Source: Thermohalobaculum sp038534135
Lineage (GTDB): Bacteria > Pseudomonadota > Alphaproteobacteria > Rhodobacterales > Rhodobacteraceae
Direction of reading: 5' to 3'
Assembly (NCBI GenBank): GCA_038534135.1
Contig: JBCAXJ010000008.1
Coordinates: 1-64,000, forward strand
DNA length: 64,000 bases
The notes under the pieces are model-generated. The model ran no database searches and was not told the DNA's origin. It saw only the letters and a program-made list of their open reading frames with translations. Position 1 is the first letter of the stretch, and each line of letters begins with the position of its first letter. Position numbers and translations under genes: made by a program. Of the stretch, positions 1 through 9,318 are shown piece by piece.

Positions 1-267
1 GCCAAGAACCGGAACTTCCTGGACAGGTTGGGGATCGGCGACCGGCTGATGTTCAAGGCCGCGCGCAACACGCCGCTGAAATCCTGGCAGGAGTGGTTCA
101 ACAAGGCGGTATCGGCAGTCCGCTCCGGCGTCGAGCGGATCTTCGGAACCGGCAAGACCTGCTACGGCCTCGGCAGGACGCGCTATTTCGGCGAAGCCCG
201 GGTCGCGGGCGACTGCCACACCTTCGCCATCGCCTACAACCTGCGCCGGGCACTCAGTCTGGTCTGA
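1..267 (+). CDS. C-terminal end of an IS5/IS1182-type transposase (5' end outside window)
   Basis: The frame is open from the first base of the window to a TGA at 265-267, giving 88 residues. The tail, with GLGRTRYFGEARV followed by a CHTFAIAYNLRRA ending, is typical of the C-terminus of DDE transposases of the IS5/IS1182 kind. The catalytic DDE residues would lie upstream of the window, so I cannot tell whether the element is whole. The right end of the element is not certain. A stretch near 400-420 could be an end repeat, but its partner is not visible. Confidence 0.75.
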   Translation, partial: AKNRNFLDRLGIGDRLMFKAARNTPLKSWQEWFNKAVSAVRSGVERIFGTGKTCYGLGRTRYFGEARVAGDCHTFAIAYNLRRALSLV

Positions 268-982
268 TTTCAACGGGAGGAGTCTGTCCAAAAACGGCCC
301 GAACGGCCATCAGGCAGCGCGAAAGGCGCCAAACTGGCGGCGAACCCGCCAATTCGACCCCTCCAAACCGGCCCGGAAGGCCGTGCGCCGAAATCGCCGG
401 AGATGTTCAGAGGGCTCCATCGGAGTATTTTCCAGGACTGGCTTTCTTGGCTTCATCCTTCGATAAGCGATGCAAGCTATGTTTCAACTCAATCCCCTTT
501 CTGATCCACCTTCAATATATGGTGTACAGTGGGGTATATTGAAACACCTTAACACCCATTTTTCAGGGGTTTATCCAATTCTTTAGAGCGATGCGGTGTT
601 CCACGAAACCCCAAGATATAGGGTCTGGACGCCTCTCCCGGGCACCACTTCAGTCTTATTGGCGCTTCAAGTACAGTATCACTACATTGGTGGCATTACG
701 ACTGTGCAATTTCTCGATGCTGAAGTAAACATGACGTCCAGACTTGGCCCTTGGTGCAAGGATTGTTTGATGATTGGGGGACGATCTCCGCGAGCTTCGG
801 ACGCAACTCTGCTATTCTCTGGACGGTCCAAAGCCAGGTGATTTGAAGCTCGCTAGCGGAGCGGTTCGCTGCGCGCACTCCGACGACTGTAGCTCGTAAG
901 CAGTCGAGAGCCCTCCATAAATCAGTAAAGCAAACGCTTTCCGAAGCCGTGCACACGGAGAACGTTGCCACTCGTAATCGTC
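268..982. other. Intergenic stretch without a supported gene
   Basis: About 715 bases between the transposase end and oxyR. Open frames here are short, have no ribosome-binding site, and their translations look like shadow frames. The part around 470-600 is clearly richer in A+T than the rest of the window, which fits an old insertion boundary or foreign DNA. No tRNA, direct repeat or other att-like feature was recognised. Confidence 0.5.
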
Positions 983-1900
983 TCAACGATCGATATTGGT
1001 GTCGCCGCGCTTCATTTGGCCGACTTTTCGCACCACAGCACCGATCTGCATGAACTGTTGCGCCAAAGGATTGGTCTTGCGCCAGACAATGCCGATCGTT
1101 CGGGATGGCCCCGGCGGTGAAAAGCGCGCGACCGACACCCGGGCCGAACGCGTCTCGAGCGGCAACGCCATCTCGGGGATCAGCGTGACCCCGATGCCAG
1201 CACTGACCATCTGCACCAACGTGGAAAGCGAGCTGCCCTCCATCAGCAACCTCGGATCAGCGCGCTTCATCTCGCAGAACGAGAGCGCCTGATCGCGGAA
1301 ACAATGCCCCTCTTCCAGCAGCAACAAGCGCATCTCGCGCAGCTTCTCGGGGCTCGGCACAGCCTTCTGTGCATCGTCGGAAGATCGAACGAGAACAAAG
1401 TCTTCCTCGAACAAAGCGAACTCCTGCAGCGCGGGTTCCGAGATCGGCAAGGCCACAACCGCCATGTCCAACTGCGATTCGAGCAGGCTTTCGATCAGCG
1501 AGCCCGTAACAGACTCGCGCGGTTGCAGTTCAAGTTCCGGGAATCGTTCAGAGAATGCCTTGATAACATCCGGCAGCAGGTATGGCGCCACGGTCGGAAT
1601 GACGCCGAAGCGCAGAGCGCCCGCCAAGGGCCCACCAGCCGCACGGACGAGATCGTCGAGTTCATCGACCTCCAACAATATCTTCCGCGCGCGACCGACG
1701 AAGTCTTCTCCGAGCGCGGTCAGTCGGATCTGACGCGACGCGCGCTCGACGAGCGGCGATCCAAGCATACCCTCCAACTCCTTGATTTGCAGAGACAACG
1801 CCGGTTGCGAGATCGCACAGGCTTGGGCCGCGCGACCAAAGTGGCCGTGTCGCGCGAGCGCGTCGAAATACCTGAGATGCTTCAGCGTGAGACCAATCAT
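983..1900 (-). CDS. oxyR: Hydrogen-peroxide sensor OxyR (LysR family)
   Basis: 305 residues, normal for the family. An N-terminal winged helix-turn-helix (about residues 5-65, with GHFGRAAQACAISQPALS) is followed by a LysR effector domain. The two redox cysteines of OxyR are present as C200 and C209 within LLEEGHCFRDQALSFC, the same nine-residue spacing as C199/C208 in E. coli. Peroxide oxidises this pair to a disulfide and turns the protein into an activator. The gene diverges from katG across 116 bases, the classical arrangement, so katG is the obvious target and autoregulation is likely. Very sure of the family and role. Confidence 0.95.
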   Translation of the reverse strand: MIGLTLKHLRYFDALARHGHFGRAAQACAISQPALSLQIKELEGMLGSPLVERASRQIRLTALGEDFVGRARKILLEVDELDDLVRAAGGPLAGALRFGVIPTVAPYLLPDVIKAFSERFPELELQPRESVTGSLIESLLESQLDMAVVALPISEPALQEFALFEEDFVLVRSSDDAQKAVPSPEKLREMRLLLLEEGHCFRDQALSFCEMKRADPRLLMEGSSLSTLVQMVSAGIGVTLIPEMALPLETRSARVSVARFSPPGPSRTIGIVWRKTNPLAQQFMQIGAVVRKVGQMKRGDTNIDR

Positions 1901-2016
1901 TTGCTCAGCTTATCGCAGTGGTTAACAAATTCAATTAGAAGTAATCATTGGCCAGTGTTAGAACGATTCCAGACTGAGATCGCTCCTCGGTCCGTTCCAG
2001 AATATGGAGAGCCCTC
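1901..2016. promoter_or_regulatory. Divergent oxyR/katG control region
   Basis: 116 bases between the two start codons. The half next to oxyR is A+T rich (about 1918-1950) and contains several imperfect ATTnnnAAT/T-N11-A patterns of the sort LysR proteins bind. The katG ribosome-binding site GGAGAG lies at 2006-2011. The exact OxyR site cannot be fixed by eye. Confidence 0.6.
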
Positions 2017-4191
2017 ATGGACGGAAACACGCAGATCACGGGTTGCCCCGTAATGCACGGCGGCAACACGGCGACGGAAAAGCCAGTCACCAAATGGTGG
2101 CCGAACACGCTGAACCTGGACATCCTGCACCAGCACGGTGCGCGGACCAATCCGATGGATCCGGACTACAATCACCGCGATGCGGTCAAGGCGCTGAACT
2201 TCGGAGGCGTCAAGGCCGATGTCAGAGCGCTAATGACCGAGAGCCAGGACTGGTGGCCCGCCGACTGGGGTCACTATGGCGGTCTGATGATCCGCCTGGC
2301 CTGGCACGCGGCAGGTTCGTACCGCATGGGCGACGGGCGTGGTGGTGCTGGCACCGGCAACATCCGCTTCGCACCGCTGAACTCGTGGCCGGACAATGCC
2401 AGCCTGGACAAGGCGCGGCGCCTGCTGTGGCCGGTAAAGAAGAAGTATGGCAATGCGCTGAGCTGGGCCGACCTGATTATCCTGTCCGGCAACATGGCCT
2501 ACGAGTCGATGGGCTTTAAAACCTTCGGCTTTGGTTTCGGGCGCGAGGACATCTGGGGCCCAGAGACCGACATCAACTGGGGTGCGGAAGACGAATGGCT
2601 CGCGCCGTCCGAGAACCGGTACGACGACCTCGACAACCCATCGACCATGTACAATCCCCTCGCCGCTGTGCACATGGGCCTGATCTATGTGAACCCAGAA
2701 GGCGTGAACGGCAATCCGGATCCAGCGCGGACAGCGCTGCACGTGCGTGAGACCTTCGCGCGCATGGCCATGAACGACGAGGAAACCGCAGCGCTCACCT
2801 GTGGCGGCCACACGGTCGGCAAAGCCCATGGTGGTGGTGGTGCACACGACCAGATCGGTGGCGAGCCGGAAAGCTGTCCGGTGCACGCTCAAGGGTTTGG
2901 CTGGTCGAATCCGGGGCACGGTGCCAAGGCCGCCAACGCTTTCACATCTGGCATTGAAGGCGCCTGGACCAAGGAGCCCACCAAGTGGGACATGGGGTAC
3001 TTCGACTATCTGTTTGACTACGAGTGGGAACTGATGAAGTCGCCCGCCGGTGCCAATCAGTGGACCGCCGTCAACATGCCAGAGGACCAGAAACCTCTCG
3101 ATCCCACGGACCCGTCAGGACGCGCGATCCCTATGATGACCGATGCCGACATGGCGATGAAGGTCGATCCGATCTATAACGAGATCTGCCAGAAGTTCCG
3201 TGCCGATCCCGACTACTTCGCCGATACCTTCGGGCGTGCCTGGTTCAAACTGACTCACCGCGACATGGGTCCGCGCGCCAACTACTATGGTCCGGACGTC
3301 CCATCGGAAGACCTGATCTGGCAAGACCCGATCCCAGCAGGCAGCACCGGTTACGACGTCGCGGCGGTCAAGGCAAAGATCGCCGACAGCGGCCTGTCCG
3401 CCGCCGAGATGATTGCAACCGCCTGGGACAGTGCGCGGACCTTCCGCGGCTCTGACAAGCGGGGCGGTGCCAACGGTGCCCGCATCCGTCTGGCGCCCCA
3501 GAAGGACTGGGACGGTAACGAGCCCGAGCGGCTGGCGAAGGTTCTGGGCATACTCGAGCCGATTGCGGCGGAAGCCGGTGCATCGGTTGCGGATGTCATC
3601 GTGCTGGCAGGGAATGTCGGGATCGAGCAGTCGATCAAGGCAGCCGGTCACGCCGTCGACGTTCCGTTCACACCGGGCCGTGGCGATGCAACGGACGAGC
3701 AGACGGACGCGGACTCGTTCAGCGTGCTTGAGCCAATCGCCGATGGCTTCCGGAACTGGCAGAAGGAAGCCTATGCTGTCAGCCCCGAGGAGTTGATGCT
3801 CGACAAGGCGCAGCTTCTGGGTTTGACGGCGGCTGAGATGACCGTTCTGTTGGGCGGTATGCGGGTTCTGGGCACCAACTACGGTGGCTCGAAGCACGGT
3901 GTGTTCACCGATCGTGAAGGTCAGCTGACGAACGACTTTTTCTCCAACCTGACCGACATGGCGTATAGTTGGCATCCAGTGGATGGCGGCACCTACGAGA
4001 TCAAGGACCGTGCCACGGGCGAGACGAAGTGGACCGCGACCAGTGCCGATCTTGTGTTCGGCTCGAACTCGATCCTGCGGGCCTATGCCGAAGTGTACGC
4101 TCAGGACGACAACGCCTTGAAGTTCGTACGCGACTTCGTTGCAGCCTGGACGAAGGTGATGAACGCAGATCGGTTCGACCTGCTGGCCTGA
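2017..4191 (+). CDS. katG: Catalase-peroxidase KatG
   Basis: 724 residues, full length for this haem enzyme, which removes H2O2 by both catalase and peroxidase chemistry. The distal triad is R93-W96-H97 in IRLAWHAAGSYR, and the proximal haem ligand is H265 in GGHTVGKAHG. The Trp-Tyr-Met adduct needed for catalase activity can be completed by W96, Y224 (GLIYVNPEG) and M250 (RMAMND). Both the N-terminal catalytic half and the C-terminal duplicated half are present. The start at 2017 follows GGAGAG by a good distance. Regulation by the divergent OxyR is expected. Confidence 0.97.
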   Translation: MDGNTQITGCPVMHGGNTATEKPVTKWWPNTLNLDILHQHGARTNPMDPDYNHRDAVKALNFGGVKADVRALMTESQDWWPADWGHYGGLMIRLAWHAAGSYRMGDGRGGAGTGNIRFAPLNSWPDNASLDKARRLLWPVKKKYGNALSWADLIILSGNMAYESMGFKTFGFGFGREDIWGPETDINWGAEDEWLAPSENRYDDLDNPSTMYNPLAAVHMGLIYVNPEGVNGNPDPARTALHVRETFARMAMNDEETAALTCGGHTVGKAHGGGGAHDQIGGEPESCPVHAQGFGWSNPGHGAKAANAFTSGIEGAWTKEPTKWDMGYFDYLFDYEWELMKSPAGANQWTAVNMPEDQKPLDPTDPSGRAIPMMTDADMAMKVDPIYNEICQKFRADPDYFADTFGRAWFKLTHRDMGPRANYYGPDVPSEDLIWQDPIPAGSTGYDVAAVKAKIADSGLSAAEMIATAWDSARTFRGSDKRGGANGARIRLAPQKDWDGNEPERLAKVLGILEPIAAEAGASVADVIVLAGNVGIEQSIKAAGHAVDVPFTPGRGDATDEQTDADSFSVLEPIADGFRNWQKEAYAVSPEELMLDKAQLLGLTAAEMTVLLGGMRVLGTNYGGSKHGVFTDREGQLTNDFFSNLTDMAYSWHPVDGGTYEIKDRATGETKWTATSADLVFGSNSILRAYAEVYAQDDNALKFVRDFVAAWTKVMNADRFDLLA

Positions 4192-4202
4192 CCTGAAATG
4201 AA

Positions 4203-4227
4203 ACCGGGCGGTGTAGAGTCGCCCGGT
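4203..4227. terminator. Hairpin between convergent katG and the nas operon end
   Basis: A perfect 8-bp stem, ACCGGGCG / CGCCCGGT, encloses a 9-base loop just after the katG stop. It is flanked by A-rich sequence on the left and weakly T-rich sequence on the right, so it may end transcription from both sides. Confidence 0.55.
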
Positions 4228-4276
4228 GTTCGCTCGCACACTCTGCAGACTTCGGGCTAAACGAGTGTCGATGTCC

Positions 4277-5281
4277 CTAGGATACGGCGCTCTGTTCGGC
4301 CTTCTGAGCGCGATCCGGTCGCAAAGCCTGTGCGCAGAGATACTGCTCGACCGGGAGACCGTCGACCGACGCACTGCACCACGGCTCCGATGATCGGCTC
4401 AAATAGACGACATTGCGTTCGCTCGCCGCGCGATAGCAAATCTGAGCAATTCCCGCGCCCAAGGGTGCCGGCCCGCCATCGACATTCACAGTGACCCGTT
4501 CTGCATCTCGCCGCGCGAGTTCCAGAACACATGCGGGGACATCCCGGTCCATGTAGATGACATCGGCCTCCTGCAACCGCTGAACCGCAACCATTGGGAT
4601 CAGTCCGGCAGCGCTGGCGCCGTGTACAACACAAAGATGCCCCGTCTCCGCGCGGTACCCGCCCTGGATCGCCTGTTTGATTGCCTGAACCGAACCGCGT
4701 TCCTGCCCAGACGAAAAGGCCTGCCAAGGTGCGCCCGTGAACATCCATCGCCAGAATGCGCGCCTGTCCGTTGCAGCGATGCGGTGCGCGACCTCGGCGC
4801 GCAGACGCCCCGCCATGGCCGCATAGGCGCCCAGCCGCGTATGAAGCATCTCCTCGATCCGTGTCTTGATCGTCCGCCCCAACAGCGGTGCTGTCCCTTC
4901 GGTACCGATCGCCACGACCACCGGATCCCGGTCGACGATCGATGGTGTCATCGCATCACAAAGCTCTGGATAGTCGACCACGTTCACGAGCGCGCCTGCG
5001 GCCTTTGCCCGTGCGTGCCAGGCGGCGTCGGCGCCCTTGCAGCCGGTTGCCACGAACACCAGCCCACAGCTCTGGAAGATGTCCGCCGACGCGCCATCGG
5101 CCAGGCAGGCCCTGCCGGTCTCGATCAGGTCGCGCAGCTCAGGATCAAGCTCGGGTGCGACGAGCACCAGATCGGCCTCTGTCTTCAGCACAAGCCGGGC
5201 CTTCTGCGCGGCCTGCTCGCCACCACCCACGATGACAACGCGCCGTCCAGCGACCTTGAGGAACATCGGAAAGGTTTTCAT
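4277..5281 (-). CDS. cysG: Short siroheme synthase: precorrin-2 dehydrogenase/ferrochelatase with a truncated methyltransferase domain
   Basis: 334 residues, against about 460 for full CysG. Residues 1-210 match the CysG N-terminal half: Rossmann motif VVIVGGGEQAAQKA (15-28), then the dimerisation/chelatase part. That half oxidises precorrin-2 and inserts iron to make siroheme. Residues 215-300 resemble only the first third of the SAM uroporphyrinogen-III methyltransferase domain (VAVQRLQEADVIYMDR, LARRDAERV). The GGDP-type SAM-binding loop of that domain is absent, so methylation of uroporphyrinogen must be done elsewhere. Last gene of the nitrate operon, supplying the cofactor of NirB. Start seven bases after the upstream gene. 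Confidence 0.85.
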   Translation of the reverse strand: MKTFPMFLKVAGRRVVIVGGGEQAAQKARLVLKTEADLVLVAPELDPELRDLIETGRACLADGASADIFQSCGLVFVATGCKGADAAWHARAKAAGALVNVVDYPELCDAMTPSIVDRDPVVVAIGTEGTAPLLGRTIKTRIEEMLHTRLGAYAAMAGRLRAEVAHRIAATDRRAFWRWMFTGAPWQAFSSGQERGSVQAIKQAIQGGYRAETGHLCVVHGASAAGLIPMVAVQRLQEADVIYMDRDVPACVLELARRDAERVTVNVDGGPAPLGAGIAQICYRAASERNVVYLSRSSEPWCSASVDGLPVEQYLCAQALRPDRAQKAEQSAVS

Positions 5282-5288
5282 AGCCGCC

Positions 5289-6272
5289 TCATGCTGCCGT
5301 GCTCTGATGGCGCGATTGCCATTGCGCGTGGGCGAGTGCCTCGGCCTCGGTCAGGCCAAGCGCGGGGCGCAGCGCTTTGATTGCCAGTCCCGCCGTCCCG
5401 ATGATGATGGCCTCGGCCCAATCGTCGCGGACCGATCCATGCCACACATCAAGCAGGTGCTCTGGGTCGTCGCCGGGGTCACCAAGGCGGCGATGTGCAT
5501 CGATCAGCTGTGGTGCCGTCTCGGTGAATGGCTCTGCGTCCGCCAGGCCGTAAAGCGTGACCGCCTTGCCTGGATGACGCTCGAACTCTCCTCCGCCCCC
5601 CTTCAGCACCGCAAGGTTGTCTTGGCCCAGCAGGGCGCCCGCATCCTGCTGGAGCTCGCGGTACGAGGGATGGAACACCCCCTGCACCATTGTCCCGGCA
5701 CCCGCTGGATTGAGCATCCGGCAAACGGTGTTCACGGCAGACCGCAGGCCAAGAACTTCCCGAAGCTTCAAAAGCGAGAGCATAGGCGGGCAAAGCGCAT
5801 CCAGTGGAACATAGGCGATCCCGGACGAGCGCAGTGCTTCCCGCGCCGTGTCCGGTGTGCCGCAGATGCGGATGCCAAGCCGCTCGATCCCGCCCTTCAC
5901 ATCTGCGATCGGGTTCTGATGAGAGTTCCAACCGTGCAGCAGAACCGGGTGCCCCGCCCGCGCGACCAGCAATGCCGACAGCAGGAACCAGGGCAGGCCA
6001 CGCGACCTGCCCGCCGCATAGGATGGCCAGTCGAGCGCCGCACCGATCCCGTTCCATCCAGCCAGATGCGCGCGCGCTGCTTGCGTGAAACCCGCCACTT
6101 CGTCGGCCGTTTCGCCGCGATAACGCATCAGCATCAACAGCGCGCCAATAGCGGACGCCTCGGCCGTTCCGGCCAGCATCTGCGCCATCGCATGCTGTGC
6201 TTCGTCCAGCGTCAGAGACCTGCCACGCGATGGCCCGCGCCCCATGGCCCGAATGTAGGGCGCCAGGGTCAT
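5289..6272 (-). CDS. TrpD2/YbiB-type glycosyltransferase-family-3 homologue
   Basis: 327 residues. The sequence follows the anthranilate phosphoribosyltransferase fold: an N-terminal helical domain with LTLDEAQHAMAQMLAG, then an alpha/beta domain with a glycine-rich KGGGGEFERHPGK stretch near residue 230 in place of the usual catalytic TrpD motif. This is typical of the TrpD2/YbiB subgroup, whose characterised members bind nucleic acid and not anthranilate. The start overlaps the nasA stop by 4 bases (ATGA), so it is translationally coupled within the nitrate operon. The role there is unknown. It is not a tryptophan biosynthesis gene by context. Confidence 0.75.
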   Translation of the reverse strand: MTLAPYIRAMGRGPSRGRSLTLDEAQHAMAQMLAGTAEASAIGALLMLMRYRGETADEVAGFTQAARAHLAGWNGIGAALDWPSYAAGRSRGLPWFLLSALLVARAGHPVLLHGWNSHQNPIADVKGGIERLGIRICGTPDTAREALRSSGIAYVPLDALCPPMLSLLKLREVLGLRSAVNTVCRMLNPAGAGTMVQGVFHPSYRELQQDAGALLGQDNLAVLKGGGGEFERHPGKAVTLYGLADAEPFTETAPQLIDAHRRLGDPGDDPEHLLDVWHGSVRDDWAEAIIIGTAGLAIKALRPALGLTEAEALAHAQWQSRHQSTAA

Positions 6273-8974
6273 TCAGCGGCCAGCTTGACCGTTTCGGGTA
6301 ACAGGAAAGCCCGCAATTCAGGGCGGCAGGACCCGCAACTGGTCCCTGCCCCGGTCGCCTCGCCAATCGCCTCGACGCTGCCCAGCCCATGCTCGCCGAC
6401 GGCTCTGGCAATGGTGTTGGCTCCGACCGACATGCAGGAGCACACGATCGCGCCTGGATCCGGTTGATCGGCGGAAGCCCGTCCGGCCAGTAGCGCCTCG
6501 GCGGAAAGCTCCAACAGCCCTGCGATCACATGCGAACGCGCCACCTGGACCGGTGACCGGTCGATAAAAACCGCGCCCAGGGGCGTGCCGCCCGACGATA
6601 CAACAATCCGTGCCCGGCCGCTTGCCTTGTCGATCAGCGACACCGTTTCGTCCGCGGGCGTCGCGCCCAAAAGCAGGCGCGCGTGGCTCTCCCAGCACAC
6701 CGGCGCGATATCACCCGCCAGTTCAGCGCGCCATCCGGTTTCGGTCACCGCGCGCGCCCAATACGCAAGCCCTGGCAAAGCACCGATCGCAGGCTCGTTC
6801 CGGGAGGCGACGAAGGCGTACCAGACCGGGCGCAACGGCTCGAGCGCTACGGCCGCACCTTTGAGTTCAGGTTGTCCAGACACCGGGTCGGTGTTGGCTG
6901 GCACCGCCACGTCGACCCGCCCATCGGACGCCCAGGACGATGTCCAATGCATCGGCGCGAAGATCTCACCCTGTGCGGTGCGATCCGTGATCAGCGCACG
7001 CGCGATCATAGCGCCGTGGTCCGAGGCGACACGGACCAGGTCTGCCGCCGCGATCCCCAGCCGCTCGGCGTCACCGGGGTGGATCTCGACATAGGGTTCG
7101 GCCATGTGCTGGCTCAGGCGCGGCGTCCGCGCGGTCCGGGTCATGGTGTGCCAATGGTCCCGAATCCGCCCGGTGTTCAAACGGAACGGGAGCGCCACGG
7201 TCGTCGGCTGGGCCAGCGGCCGGTGCTGTACCGCGAGCATACGGGCGCGGCCATTGGGTGTGAAAAACCGGCCGTCACCGAAGAACCGCCCACCACTGCG
7301 AGTGGCTGTCACCGGCCATCTGATCGGCTCGAGTGCTTCGTATTCGTTCTCCGAGATGTCAGCCAGACCGCTGATGTCGAAATCCCGGCCGAGTGCGCCA
7401 GCAACCCCGGACAAAGCCGCGTGCTCCCGGAAGATCTCGGACGGCGTGCAGAAGTTGAATGCCTCGCGCCAGCCCATGGCCGAGGCGACATCGCAGATGA
7501 TTTGCCAGTCCGGACGCGCTTGACCGGGTGCAGGCAGGAAAGGACGCTGGCGGCTGATCGTGCGGTCCGAATTCGTAACGGTTCCCGACTTCTCGCCCCA
7601 GGCTGTTGCCGGCAGGATAACATCAGCCAGTTTCGCGGTATCGGTATCGGGAAAGATGTCCGAGACGACGACGAAGTCGCAGGCAGCGATCGCATCGCGC
7701 ACCCGGTTCGCATCTGGCATCGAGACGGCCGGGTTCGTCGACATCACCCAAAGCGCCTTGATCCGTCCACGCGCGCACGCGTCGAACAGATCGACCGCTT
7801 TCAGCCCTGGCTTGCACGCCACCGGCCCGGATTTCCAGAACGCCTGAACCACGTCGCGATGTGTCGGATCGGACAGCTCCAGATGTGCTGCCAGCATATT
7901 TGCCAGCCCGCCCGTCTCCCGCCCGCCCATGGCGTTTGGTTGACCTGTGACCGAAAACGGGCCCATGCCGGGTTCGCCGATCCGACCGGTGGCCAGATGA
8001 CAGTTCAGGATCGCGTTGACCTTGTCCGTGCCCGAGGTCGACTGGTTCACGCCCTGGCTGTAGATCGTCACGACCTTCTCGGTCCGGATCCAGAGATCAT
8101 AAAACGCCTTCAGTTCCTCGTGCGTCAGCCCGGTGACAGCGAGATCACCGACGCGCGCGGTCTCAAGCGCCTCGGGGAACTCAGACACATGGGCTGTGAC
8201 AAATTCGGAATCGACAGCCCCTTGTGCGTTGATCTGATCCAACAGCCCGTTGAACAGCGCGACGTCAGTGCCGGGACGCAACGCCAGATGCATGTCGGAC
8301 AGTTCCGACGTCGCAGTCCGGCGCGGATCGATGTTGACGACCTTCATCTCCGGTCGCTCGGCCTTGGCGGCTGCGATGCGTTGGTACAGCACCGGATGGC
8401 ACCAGGCGAGGTTCGAGCCGACCAGCACGATCAGGTCCGCTTGCTCGAGGTCTTCATAGATGCCGGGGACCGTGTCCGATCCGAAGGCGCGCTTGTGACC
8501 GGCCACCGACGAGGCCATGCAGAGCCGCGAGTTCGTGTCGATATTAGCCGAGCCGATGAAGCCTTTCATCAGCTTGTTGGCAACATAGTAATCCTCGGTC
8601 AGCAACTGACCCGAGACGTAGAATGCGACGCTATCCGGCCCGTGGGTTTCGATCGCTGCGCGAAAGCGGTCGGCGACCAAACCGATGGCCGTGTCCCAGC
8701 CGGTGTCCCTGCCGTTCAAACGCGGCGTCAGAATGCGCCCATCCAGTGACAGCGTCTCGCCCAGCGCGGAACCCTTCGAGCAAAGACGCCCCAGGTTGGC
8801 CGGGTGCTTGGGATCGCCCGCGATCGCGACACCGTCGAGCCCCGGTGTCGCCAGGACACCGCACCCAACGCCGCAATAGGGACAGGTGGTGCAAGTGGTC
8901 GACGCCGCCGCAGTGCCAGTCTGTCCATCACCGGTGGAGGACACTGCGATCGATCCGGCGTCGCGCGGGCTCAT
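6269..8974 (-). CDS. nasA: Assimilatory nitrate reductase catalytic subunit NasA
   Basis: 901 residues. The N-terminus carries the [4Fe-4S] motif C31-x2-C34-x3-C38 (CPYCGVGCGV) with the fourth cysteine in LGRLCSKG, followed by the molybdopterin oxidoreductase domains and a dinucleotide-binding C-terminal domain. The last 60 residues are a BFD-like [2Fe-2S] domain (IVCSCMSV ... SCGSCRPEL), as in many cytoplasmic NasA proteins. It reduces nitrate to nitrite for growth. There is no Tat signal, so it acts in the cytoplasm. Overlaps nirD upstream and the TrpD2-like gene downstream, both by four bases. Confidence 0.95.
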   Translation of the reverse strand: MSPRDAGSIAVSSTGDGQTGTAAASTTCTTCPYCGVGCGVLATPGLDGVAIAGDPKHPANLGRLCSKGSALGETLSLDGRILTPRLNGRDTGWDTAIGLVADRFRAAIETHGPDSVAFYVSGQLLTEDYYVANKLMKGFIGSANIDTNSRLCMASSVAGHKRAFGSDTVPGIYEDLEQADLIVLVGSNLAWCHPVLYQRIAAAKAERPEMKVVNIDPRRTATSELSDMHLALRPGTDVALFNGLLDQINAQGAVDSEFVTAHVSEFPEALETARVGDLAVTGLTHEELKAFYDLWIRTEKVVTIYSQGVNQSTSGTDKVNAILNCHLATGRIGEPGMGPFSVTGQPNAMGGRETGGLANMLAAHLELSDPTHRDVVQAFWKSGPVACKPGLKAVDLFDACARGRIKALWVMSTNPAVSMPDANRVRDAIAACDFVVVSDIFPDTDTAKLADVILPATAWGEKSGTVTNSDRTISRQRPFLPAPGQARPDWQIICDVASAMGWREAFNFCTPSEIFREHAALSGVAGALGRDFDISGLADISENEYEALEPIRWPVTATRSGGRFFGDGRFFTPNGRARMLAVQHRPLAQPTTVALPFRLNTGRIRDHWHTMTRTARTPRLSQHMAEPYVEIHPGDAERLGIAAADLVRVASDHGAMIARALITDRTAQGEIFAPMHWTSSWASDGRVDVAVPANTDPVSGQPELKGAAVALEPLRPVWYAFVASRNEPAIGALPGLAYWARAVTETGWRAELAGDIAPVCWESHARLLLGATPADETVSLIDKASGRARIVVSSGGTPLGAVFIDRSPVQVARSHVIAGLLELSAEALLAGRASADQPDPGAIVCSCMSVGANTIARAVGEHGLGSVEAIGEATGAGTSCGSCRPELRAFLLPETVKLAAE

Positions 8975-9318
8975 GCGCCAGCGCCTTGGGCAAGCTGTGC
9001 CGGGTTCAGGTGAACACGACCCTCTGAGACGCGCACCGGATACGTCTGGACCGATCCTTCGTCCGGCGCGTTCACCAGACCCGTCTCAAGCGAGATCACC
9101 CAGTTGTGCAGAGGACATGTCACGGCTTTGCCATGAACGATACCCTCCGACAGCGGCCCCTTCTTGTGCGGGCAGTCATCATCAATCGCGAAGACTTCGT
9201 CCTTGGCCGTGCGGAACAACGCGACACACCCGACACGCGTACGGATGACACGCGCGCCGCGCACCGGAATATCGTCGAGCGCACCGATGTCGATCCAGGT
9301 TTCCGTCTGGGCGTTCAT
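8971..9318 (-). CDS. nirD: Nitrite reductase (NAD(P)H) small subunit NirD
   Basis: 115 residues starting MNAQTETWIDIG. The frame can be extended upstream but the extension is arginine/glycine-rich shadow sequence, and the ATG at 9316-9318 overlaps the nirB stop in the usual coupled way. It is a Rieske-type fold with C49-P-H51 and C68-P-L-H71, so the iron-sulphur ligands are intact here (many NirD proteins lack them). It is the partner of NirB in reducing nitrite to ammonium in the cytoplasm. Confidence 0.93.
   Translation of the reverse strand: MNAQTETWIDIGALDDIPVRGARVIRTRVGCVALFRTAKDEVFAIDDDCPHKKGPLSEGIVHGKAVTCPLHNWVISLETGLVNAPDEGSVQTYPVRVSEGRVHLNPAQLAQGAGA

Noticed and set aside
3115..4374. 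Long minus-strand open frame opposite katG
   Set aside because: Arginine/valine-rich translation with no family resemblance; it is the antisense shadow of a well-conserved gene in high-GC DNA.
6683..8749. 688-codon plus-strand frame opposite nasA
   Set aside because: Same reason: the nasA frame shows all family motifs, while this one shows none and has no ribosome-binding site.
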